Source: an uncultured Archangium sp. (lineage in GTDB: Bacteria > Myxococcota > Myxococcia > Myxococcales > Myxococcaceae). From it: DNA of 21,696 nt. Each line of letters opens with the position of its first letter. Positions within the stretch are counted from its first letter, which is position 1. This document shows positions 1-6,107 of the stretch, piece by piece. The notes under the pieces were generated by a model that saw only the letters and a program-made list of their open reading frames with translations, was not told the origin of the DNA and ran no database searches. The stretch lies in NCBI GenBank assembly GCA_937875615.1, contig CALNBU010000010.1:1-21696 (forward strand), in the 5' to 3' direction. Made by a program: the position numbers and the translations under genes.

Positions 1-900
1 ACCGACGTGGTGGCGCGCTTCGCGGTGGAGGCCAGCAATGATCTCGAGCGCTGGAGGGACGTGGCGCGCGGCGCGGTGGTGCGGCTCCACCAGGGCGACG
101 CGCGCATCGAGCGCAGAGACCTCGCGTTGCCGAACGTGGGCGAGCCCTACCTCCGGCTGCGCCGCCTCGATGATGGCGCGCCGCTCAAGGGCCTCGCGGT
201 GCGGGGGTCGGCCCGGGAGCGCAGCCGGGAGCTCCCGGAGCGGGCGTGGTTGCCCGCGGCTCCGGTGACGAACCTCGACGGCGGCGTCGCGCCCCAGGGC
301 GTCTCCTCCTATTTCTACGCGCTCCCCGGCGCCGTCCCCGCCGACTCGGCGAAGCTGGAGCTGGTCCACGACAACGCAGTCGCCAACCTCGAGCTCTTCG
401 GACGCGCCGATGCGCAGGCGCCGTGGCAGCGCCTGGGCGCCCTCAACGCCTTCCGCCTCCGCCTCGACGACGCGCTGCTGACCCAGGGCGAGACCTGGCT
501 CGGGCTCCGTGGGCGCCTGCGGGAATTTCGCGTCGACGCGCGCGTGCCGCTGGCCGCCGCACCACAGCTGAGCCTCGGGTTCCTCCCTCAGCGCTTCGTC
601 TTCCTCGCCGAGGGGCCCGGCCCCTACGTGCTGGCGGCCGGGAGACGCCACGCGCGGTACCCGCCGTACCCCGTCGACATGGCGCTGGCCATGCTGCGCG
701 CACGGCGCGGCGCCGACTGGTGGCCCCCGGATGCCGCGCTCGGTGAGGGCCGCGCCAGCGCCGGCGAGGCGGCCCTCCGGGATCCCATTCATCAGGTGAA
801 TTGGCAGCGCGTCATGCTGTGGGGTGTGCTGGTGCTGGGCGCCCTGGTGGTGGCGGGCTTCGCCGTGAGCCTGCTGCGCGGGCCGAAGAGCCCCTCCTGA
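1..900 (+). CDS. DUF3999-like membrane-anchored protein, C-terminal part
   Basis: The reading frame is open from base 1, so this is the 3' part of a gene beginning upstream; the visible part is 299 residues ending in TGA at 898-900. It has repeated beta-type segments of the form 'VEASNDLERWRDV' and 'YLRLRRLDDGAPLKGLAVRG', typical of DUF3999 proteins, then a hydrophobic helix near the C-terminus (VMLWGVLVLGALVVAGFAV) followed by a short basic tail, suggesting a large non-cytoplasmic domain held by one C-terminal membrane anchor. Function is unknown for this family. In other bacteria DUF3999 genes often follow a multi-spanning DUF2339 gene, which would lie left of the window here. The family call rests on pattern similarity, not a search. 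It converges with rpe across 34 bases. Confidence 0.6.
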   Translation, partial: TDVVARFAVEASNDLERWRDVARGAVVRLHQGDARIERRDLALPNVGEPYLRLRRLDDGAPLKGLAVRGSARERSRELPERAWLPAAPVTNLDGGVAPQGVSSYFYALPGAVPADSAKLELVHDNAVANLELFGRADAQAPWQRLGALNAFRLRLDDALLTQGETWLGLRGRLREFRVDARVPLAAAPQLSLGFLPQRFVFLAEGPGPYVLAAGRRHARYPPYPVDMALAMLRARRGADWWPPDAALGEGRASAGEAALRDPIHQVNWQRVMLWGVLVLGALVVAGFAVSLLRGPKSPS

Positions 901-934
901 GCGGGCCCCGGAGAAACGCTTCCGTCGCCAGAAC

Positions 935-1588
935 TCAGCGCAGCGCCGCGATGGCAGCGCGGTAGTCGCCGGCATTGAAGACCGCGTTCCCGGCCACCAG
1001 GACGTTGGCGCCAGCCTCCACCACCAGCCTGGCGGTGGTGGCGTTGATGCCGCCGTCGACCTCGATTTCCACCTGCGTCAACCCCCGGCCGTCGAGCAGC
1101 GCACGCAGCCGCCGCACCTTGTCCACGGTGGCGCCGATGAAGGCCTGGCCGCCGAAGCCCGGGTTGACCGACATCAACAGCACCTGCTCGACCTCCCCCA
1201 GCACCTCCTCGATGGCGCTCAGCGGCGTCGACGGGTTGAGCACCACCGAGGGCCGGGCGCCCGCGGCGCGGATCTGCTGCAGCGTGCGGTGCAGGTGCGG
1301 GCAGGTCTCCTGGTGCACGGTGATGATGGAGGCACCGGCCTTCGCGAAGGTGTCGATGTACCGCTCGGGTTCGACGATCATCAGGTGCACGTCGAGCGGC
1401 AGCGAGGTGGCGCGCTTGACGGCCTCCACCACCAGCGGCCCGATGGTGAGGTTGGGCACGAAGCGGCCGTCCATCACGTCGACGTGGACGTAGTCCGCGC
1501 CGGCGTCTCCGATGGCCTTCACTTCTTCGGCGAGCCGACCGAAGTCGGCAGACAGAATCGACGGGGCAATTCGCAGGGGGAGCGCCAT
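935..1588 (-). CDS. rpe: Ribulose-phosphate 3-epimerase
   Basis: This 217-residue cytosolic TIM-barrel enzyme interconverts ribulose 5-phosphate and xylulose 5-phosphate in the pentose phosphate pathway. The family signatures are all present: 'IAPSILSADFGRL' at the N-terminus, 'HVDVMDGRFVPNLTIGP', 'DVHLMIVEPERYI' with the catalytic-site His, 'VLLMSVNPGFGGQAFI', and 'EVDGGINATTA' with the second catalytic Asp. Length is normal for the family. The ATG at 1588 gives the canonical MALPLRIAPSIL start; the frame stays open upstream but that part does not resemble the family. The start faces the GAF/HD-GYP gene, and if that gene used its upstream ATG the two start codons would overlap. Confidence 0.96.
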   Translation of the reverse strand: MALPLRIAPSILSADFGRLAEEVKAIGDAGADYVHVDVMDGRFVPNLTIGPLVVEAVKRATSLPLDVHLMIVEPERYIDTFAKAGASIITVHQETCPHLHRTLQQIRAAGARPSVVLNPSTPLSAIEEVLGEVEQVLLMSVNPGFGGQAFIGATVDKVRRLRALLDGRGLTQVEIEVDGGINATTARLVVEAGANVLVAGNAVFNAGDYRAAIAALR

Positions 1589-1652
1589 GCTTTCCGAAAC
1601 GACTACCACGAAGTTGCCGCGCCGCGCGTGTTCGGAGGAAGCTCTGGGTCCC

Positions 1653-3146
1653 GTGAACCAACCAGATCTGGAGCAGGCCCGACGCCGCGCCGACAAGCTG
1701 TCGGCCATTCTCGAGGTGGCCAAGGCCATGGCCGCGGCCCACAGCCTCGATGCGCTGCTTCCGTTGATCCTCCGGGAGGCCGCGCGCGTCGTCGAAGCCG
1801 ACCGCTGCTCGCTCTTCATCGTCGACCGGCAGCGCAACGAGCTGTGGAGCCGGGTGGCCCAGGGCGCCAAACAGGAGATCCGCGTTCCCCTGGGCCAGGG
1901 CCTCGCCGGCTCGGTGGGCCAGACCGGCGAGGTGGTGAACCTCCGCGACGCCTACGATGATCCGCGCTTCCAGCGCGACTGGGACGCCAAGACCAACTAC
2001 CGCACCAGATCCGTCCTCTGCGTGCCCATGCGCGACACCCGGGGCGACATCACCGGCGTCATCCAGGCGCTCAACGCGGAGTCCGGCGACTTCGACGACG
2101 AAGACGTGGAGCTGCTGATGGCGCTGGGCGGCCAGGCCGCGCAGGCCATCGAGAACGCCATGCTGCACGAGGAGATCAACCGGCTCTTCGAGGGCTTCGT
2201 GCAGGCCTCGGTGATGGCCATCGAGTCGAGAGATCCCACCACCGCCGGTCACTCCAGCCGGGTGGCCGCGCTCACCGTCAGCCTGGCGCAGGCCACCGAG
2301 CAGTCCAGCGGCGAGCACCGCGATCTGCGCTTCTCCACCGAGCAGATCCAGGAGATCCGCTACGCCTCGCTGCTGCACGACTTCGGGAAAATAGGTGTGC
2401 GCGAGCCGGTGCTGGTGAAGGCCGAGAAGCTCTATCCCCACGAGCTGGAGGTGCTGAAGCAGCGCTTCGAGCTGGCCCGGAAGGACCGCCAGCTCGCGTC
2501 GTGGGCCCGCCGCCTCGACGCGGTGCGACTGCGCGGCGAGCGCGAGTTCGACAGCATCGAGCAGGAAGAGAACGAGCGCCTCGCGCGCGAGCTGGCAGAG
2601 CTCGACGGCGCGCTGGAGTTCGTCCTCCAGAGCAACCGGCCCACCGTGCTGGCGCAGGGCGGCTTCGAGCGCCTGACCGGGATTTCGGAGCTGGCCTTCA
2701 ACGACTCCCGCGACCGCCCGCAGATGCTGCTGTCCCCTGCCGAGGTGCAGGTGCTCTCGATTCCGCGCGGCTCGCTGTCGGCCACCGAGCGCAAGGAGAT
2801 CGAGTCACACGTCACCCACACCTTCCGCTTCCTCTCGCAGATCCCCTGGACCCGCACGCTGCGCCGGGTGCCGGAGATCGCCTACGCGCACCACGAGAAG
2901 CTCGACGGCAAGGGCTACCCCCGCGCGGTGCCCGGGCCGCAGATCCCGGTGCAGGCCAGAATGATGGCCATCTCCGACATCTACGATGCGCTCACCGCCA
3001 GCGACCGCCCCTACAAGAAGGCCGTGCCGCACGAGCTGGCGCTCGACATCCTCAAGAAGGAGTCGGAGGGCGGACAGCTCGACCGCGAGCTGTTCCGCAT
3101 CTTCGTGGAGGCCGAGGTGCCGAAGCGGGCCCTGAAGACCCGCTGA
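1653..3146 (+). CDS. GAF domain / HD-GYP domain phosphodiesterase-like protein
   Basis: Sensor-effector protein of 497 residues. Residues about 20-170 form a GAF domain (DALLPLILREAARVVEADRCSLFIV ... VLCVPM ... GVIQALNAESGDF), a likely ligand or redox sensor. Residues about 190-470 are HD-GYP: GHSSRV (H200), LLHDFGKIGV (H242/D243), HHEKLDGKGYP (H413/H414, GYP 421-423) and ISDIYDALTASDRPY. HD-GYP enzymes hydrolyse cyclic di-GMP, and the visible metal ligands look intact. About 170 residues separate HD from HH, where about 55 is usual, so an acidic, helical insert of roughly 115 residues splits the catalytic core. The start is uncertain. GTG 1653 has GGAGGA at 1634-1639 (long spacing). ATG 1587 is also in frame and adds 22 residues, but the added codons have clearly weaker third-position GC than the body. 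It converges with pyk across 4 bases. Confidence 0.9.
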   Translation: MNQPDLEQARRRADKLSAILEVAKAMAAAHSLDALLPLILREAARVVEADRCSLFIVDRQRNELWSRVAQGAKQEIRVPLGQGLAGSVGQTGEVVNLRDAYDDPRFQRDWDAKTNYRTRSVLCVPMRDTRGDITGVIQALNAESGDFDDEDVELLMALGGQAAQAIENAMLHEEINRLFEGFVQASVMAIESRDPTTAGHSSRVAALTVSLAQATEQSSGEHRDLRFSTEQIQEIRYASLLHDFGKIGVREPVLVKAEKLYPHELEVLKQRFELARKDRQLASWARRLDAVRLRGEREFDSIEQEENERLARELAELDGALEFVLQSNRPTVLAQGGFERLTGISELAFNDSRDRPQMLLSPAEVQVLSIPRGSLSATERKEIESHVTHTFRFLSQIPWTRTLRRVPEIAYAHHEKLDGKGYPRAVPGPQIPVQARMMAISDIYDALTASDRPYKKAVPHELALDILKKESEGGQLDRELFRIFVEAEVPKRALKTR

Positions 3147-3150
3147 GGCT

Positions 3151-4581
3151 TCACATCTCGATGGTGTGCAGGCGCAGGGAGTTGATGCGACCGGCCTGAC
3201 CCACCGGCGCGCCGAACACGATGACGATGCGGTCGCCCCGCTTCGCCAGCCCGCGCGCGAGCAACTCCTCCTCGACGCGGCGAACCATCTCCTCGGTCTC
3301 CTGCACCGGCTCCAGCACCCGCGGCATCACGCCCCAGAGGAGCGCCAGTCGACGACGGACCTCCTGGTTGGGCGAGAAGGCGATGATGGGCACCTGCGGG
3401 CGGTAGCGGGAGATCAGCCGCGCGGTGGTGCCAGTCAGGGTGAAGGCGACGATCAACGCCGCCCCGGCCTCCCGGGCCGCGCGACACGCCACGCCACAGG
3501 TCACGTCGGGGAAGCTGGCGGGCAACTTGGCAGGCTCTCCGGAGCCGACCCGCGGGAAGCTCTGCCGCATCGCCGACTCGGCGGCCTCCACGATGCGGTT
3601 CATCATCTCCACCGACTCGATGGGGTAACGCCCGGACGCGGACTCGCCCGACAACATCACCGCGTCGGTGTTGTCGAAGATGGCGTTGGCCACGTCGCTG
3701 GCCTCGGCGCGGGTGGGCCGCGGGTGCTCGATCATCGAGTTGAGCATCTGCGTCGCCACGATGACCGGCAGACCACGGGCGTTGGAGCGGCGGATGATGT
3801 CCTTCTGGATGGCCGGCACCTCTTCGGGAGGAATCTCCACGCCCAGGTCGCCGCGCGCCACCATCACCCCGTCGGTCTTGTCCAGAATGGCGTCGAGCCG
3901 CGCGATGGCCTCGGGCTTCTCCAGCTTGGCGATGATGGGCACCACCTTGCCCGCCTCCCGCATCGCCTCACGACAGATCTCGATGTCTTCCGGCGTACGC
4001 ACGAAGGACAGCGCCACCATGTCGACCCCGTTCTTCAGGCCGAAGATGAGATCTTCACGGTCCTTCGGGGTGAGCGCCTCGGCCCGCAGCGCCACGCCGG
4101 GGAGGTTGATGCCCTTGTTGTTCTTCAGCGTGCCGCCGTGGATGATCTCCGTGCGGATCAGCTGCTTCTTGTCGGTGGCGATCACCTTGAGCTCGAGCAG
4201 ACCGTCATCGACCAGGATGCGATCTCCCACGTTCACGTCGGACGCGAGGTGCGGGTAGGTGGTCGACACCAGCTCCTGCGTCCCCAGCACCGACTCATCG
4301 GTGGTGATCGACAGCTCCCGGCCCTCGACGAGCTCGACGGCGCCCTGCTCCAGCTTGCCAGTGCGGATCTTCGGTCCCTGGAGATCTCCCAGGATGCCCA
4401 CCGCCTTCCGCACCTTGAGCTGCGCCCCGCGGAGGCGCTCGATGGTGGCGAGGTGGTCGGCGTGGGTGCCGTGGCTGAAGTTCAACCGGGCCACGTCCAT
4501 GCCTGCGTGAATCAGCTTCTCCAGCATCTCCTGCGAGCTGCTCGCAGGGCCCAGCGTGCAGACAATCTTCGCGCGTCTCAT
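3151..4581 (-). CDS. pyk: Pyruvate kinase
   Basis: Cytosolic glycolytic enzyme of 476 residues converting phosphoenolpyruvate and ADP to pyruvate and ATP. Landmarks in order are KIVCTLGPASSS, DVARLNFSHG, GDLQGPKIRTGKL, the B-domain region with VDDGLLELKV, LPGVALRAEALTPKDREDL, the catalytic-lysine segment IIAKLEKPEAI, the metal-binding VMVARGDLGVEI, ATQMLNSMIEHPRPTRAE, and NTDAVMLSGESASGRYP, followed by a complete C-terminal domain. The start ATG at 4581 gives the normal MRRAKIVCTLGP beginning. No Shine-Dalgarno sequence precedes it, but a TATAAG hexamer lies 8 bases upstream, suggesting a leaderless or near-leaderless mRNA (inference). The gene diverges from the ASCH gene with only 23 bases between starts. 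Confidence 0.97.
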   Translation of the reverse strand: MRRAKIVCTLGPASSSQEMLEKLIHAGMDVARLNFSHGTHADHLATIERLRGAQLKVRKAVGILGDLQGPKIRTGKLEQGAVELVEGRELSITTDESVLGTQELVSTTYPHLASDVNVGDRILVDDGLLELKVIATDKKQLIRTEIIHGGTLKNNKGINLPGVALRAEALTPKDREDLIFGLKNGVDMVALSFVRTPEDIEICREAMREAGKVVPIIAKLEKPEAIARLDAILDKTDGVMVARGDLGVEIPPEEVPAIQKDIIRRSNARGLPVIVATQMLNSMIEHPRPTRAEASDVANAIFDNTDAVMLSGESASGRYPIESVEMMNRIVEAAESAMRQSFPRVGSGEPAKLPASFPDVTCGVACRAAREAGAALIVAFTLTGTTARLISRYRPQVPIIAFSPNQEVRRRLALLWGVMPRVLEPVQETEEMVRRVEEELLARGLAKRGDRIVIVFGAPVGQAGRINSLRLHTIEM

Positions 4582-4589
4582 GTCGGGTG

Positions 4590-4597
4590 CTTATACG
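4590..4597. promoter_or_regulatory. Overlapping divergent -10-like elements between pyk and the ASCH gene
   Basis: The 23-base gap between two divergent start codons contains CTTATACG at 4590-4597. Read leftward it gives TATAAG (4595-4590), a good -10 hexamer 8 bases before the pyk ATG. Read rightward it gives TATACG (4592-4597), 7 bases before the ASCH-gene ATG. At normal -10 to +1 spacing both transcripts would begin at or within about two bases of the start codon. Neither start has a Shine-Dalgarno sequence, which agrees with leaderless translation. The -35 regions are poor on both sides (TGGAAG for pyk at 17-base spacing; nothing convincing for the ASCH gene). The leftward element is more believable than the rightward one. 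Confidence 0.5.
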
Positions 4598-4604
4598 GAC
4601 TGCC

Positions 4605-5198
4605 ATGTTGCTCTTCCAGAAACGCTTTCACGCCGGGCTGGTCGATGGCGCAGTGCGGCTCACCTTCCGCCAGTGGACCCGGCCACAGGTGAAGGCCGGG
4701 GGGCGCTACCGGGTGCACCCCATCGGGGTGGTGGAGGTCGACGCCGTCAGCGAAGTGGCCCTGCGCGACATCTCCGAGGCCGACGCGAAGGCCAGCGGCT
4801 TCGACTCCCGCGCGGCGCTGCTCGCGTTCATGGCCCCGGTGGCGAAGAAGAAGCTCACCCCCGCCACCCGGGTCTTCCGGGTGGACCTGCACCACGCGGG
4901 CGACGGAGATCGGGTGGCGACCGCCATGAACGATCAGCTCACCGACGCTGAGCTCGACGCGCTCCACGCCAGGCTGGCGCGCTTCGACGCCCAGGCGCCG
5001 TGGACCCGACAGGTGCTGACGCTCATCGGGAAGCACCCGCGCACCGCCGCCTCCCAGCTGGCGAAGCACCTCGGGCAGGAGACGAAGCCCTTCAAGGCCC
5101 GCGTGGTGAAACTCAAGAAGCTGGGCCTGACGCAGAGCTTCGAGGTCGGCTACGAGCTCTCTCCCCGAGGGCGACGCTTCCTCTCCCTCAGCGCCTGA
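4605..5198 (+). CDS. ASCH (PUA-like) domain protein with C-terminal winged-helix domain
   Basis: A 197-residue soluble protein. Residues 1-100 resemble an ASCH domain: LVDGAVRLTFRQWTRPQVKAG, a compact beta core VHPIGVVEVDAVSEVALRDI, then SEADAKASGF, in the order typical of this PUA-like fold that binds RNA or acts on nucleosides. Residues about 130-195 (PWTRQVLTLIGKHPRTAASQ, then LAKHL, FKARVVKLKKLGLT, and a wing VGYELSPRGRRFLSL) look like a MarR-type winged helix. The protein may therefore read a nucleic acid or modified nucleoside and bind DNA; no function is known. ATG 4605 is preferred over GTG 4587 because it directly begins the domain. The 3' end overlaps the SprT-like gene by 11 bases, tail to tail. 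Confidence 0.75.
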   Translation: MLLFQKRFHAGLVDGAVRLTFRQWTRPQVKAGGRYRVHPIGVVEVDAVSEVALRDISEADAKASGFDSRAALLAFMAPVAKKKLTPATRVFRVDLHHAGDGDRVATAMNDQLTDAELDALHARLARFDAQAPWTRQVLTLIGKHPRTAASQLAKHLGQETKPFKARVVKLKKLGLTQSFEVGYELSPRGRRFLSLSA

Positions 5199-6027
5199 GC
5201 AGCTCCTTGAGGTGCGCCTTCTCCCAGGAGAGCGCGAGCTCATAGCGGGGGAAGGCCCGCTCCCGTTCACGGAACTCCGCGGGGTGGTGAACGTGCCGGC
5301 CGGTGTCTCGCGCGCTGGGGAAGAGCTGGTGGAGCATCTCGTGGAAGACGATGAACTCCACGAAGAAGCGCGGCACGTCCGGGTTGTCGAGCGCCGGGTG
5401 GATGCGTATCTCCTTCGCGGCGTGATCGTACACGCCCAGCCGGATGGAGCGCCGACGCAGGCGCCGGGTGTGGCGCCCCCAGCCGATGCGCGCCGCGATC
5501 TTCCCCTCGAAGTGGAGCTGGTTGAGCTCGTCGAAGAGCGCCTGGAGATCATGACAGCGGCCCCGGGACTCGAGCAGCTTCGGGCGCCGCGGCAAGGCGG
5601 CGATGGTGTCCTGGCTGCGCGCGATGTAGTCGTCGATGACCGACCCCGCCGCCGCCTGCCCCCGTCCGGCGTAGTCGGCGATGGCGCGCACCACCGGGTC
5701 AGGCGCGTCGAGGAACATGTGGTGCGCGCGGATCCGCAGCAGCGGCGGCTGCTTCCGGTAACTCAACATCGTGGAGCGGTTGTCATGCACCGCCAGCAAC
5801 ACCTTGACGCCGCCCTCCAGCTGTCCGGCGATGCGCATCGCCAGCGTACGGGCGCGCGCCAACGTCTCCTGCCGACTGGGCATCGCCCGAGGCGCACCCA
5901 CCTCCTCCGGCGAGACAGACGGTGGAGCGGGAACGACAGCGGGTGACGCACTCGGCGGCGGCGCTGCCACCACCTGGGTCCGCGTGGGTCGCCCGAAGAG
6001 GTCGAGCTGTCTGAGCCTGCGCTGCAC
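5188..6027 (-). CDS. SprT-like zinc metalloprotease with N-terminal QLDLF clamp-binding-type motif
   Basis: A 279-residue protein. The C-terminal half is SprT-like: CHDLQALFDELNQLHFEGKI, LGVYDHAAKEIRIHPALD, then the zinc site FHEMLH (H229, E230, H233) with a probable third ligand at H247/H248 in HVHHPAEF. SprT relatives include eukaryotic SPRTN/Spartan, which cleaves DNA-protein crosslinks. Residues 7-11 are QLDLF, matching the QL[S/D]LF consensus by which bacterial proteins dock on the DNA polymerase III beta clamp. A Pro/Ala-rich, probably disordered linker (about 20-48) joins it to the folded part. The GTG start has no Shine-Dalgarno and lies 18 bases past a terminator T-tract; an ATG at residue 49 is the alternative, preceded by GGAGGAGGTG at long spacing, and would remove the motif. 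Confidence 0.82.
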   Translation of the reverse strand: MQRRLRQLDLFGRPTRTQVVAAPPPSASPAVVPAPPSVSPEEVGAPRAMPSRQETLARARTLAMRIAGQLEGGVKVLLAVHDNRSTMLSYRKQPPLLRIRAHHMFLDAPDPVVRAIADYAGRGQAAAGSVIDDYIARSQDTIAALPRRPKLLESRGRCHDLQALFDELNQLHFEGKIAARIGWGRHTRRLRRRSIRLGVYDHAAKEIRIHPALDNPDVPRFFVEFIVFHEMLHQLFPSARDTGRHVHHPAEFRERERAFPRYELALSWEKAHLKELLRR

Positions 6028-6045
6028 GGTAGGGGAAGATGTAGC

Positions 6046-6087
6046 AAAAAAAACAACGCGCCTGCCTCCTCGTCGGAAGCAGGCGCG
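6046..6087 (-). terminator. Intrinsic terminator of the metalloprotease operon
   Basis: A perfect 9-bp stem (CGCGCCTGC at 6057-6065 with its complement at 6079-6087) and a 13-base loop that can pair further with one mismatch is followed, on the minus strand, by TTGTTTTTTTT (6056-6046). It lies 20 bases past the stop of the distal protease gene and is the only textbook Rho-independent terminator I find in the window. Its end is 18 bases from the GTG of the SprT-like gene, so that gene either has a promoter inside this element, depends on readthrough, or starts further downstream. Confidence 0.92.
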
Positions 6088-6107
6088 CTGGTCAAACCAT
6101 CAGTGGC

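Noticed and set aside
792..2441. A 549-codon minus-strand frame across rpe and the HD-GYP gene
   Set aside because: It crosses two well-supported genes out of frame and has repetitive Arg/Ala/Gly composition.
3166..4692. A 508-codon open frame antisense to pyruvate kinase
   Set aside because: It is a shadow of a highly conserved enzyme gene and shows no recognisable domain.
5763..6095. A minus-strand frame starting MTSAPASDEE over the SprT-like gene start
   Set aside because: It is out of frame with the HEMLH-containing protein, crosses the terminator hairpin and has no domain.
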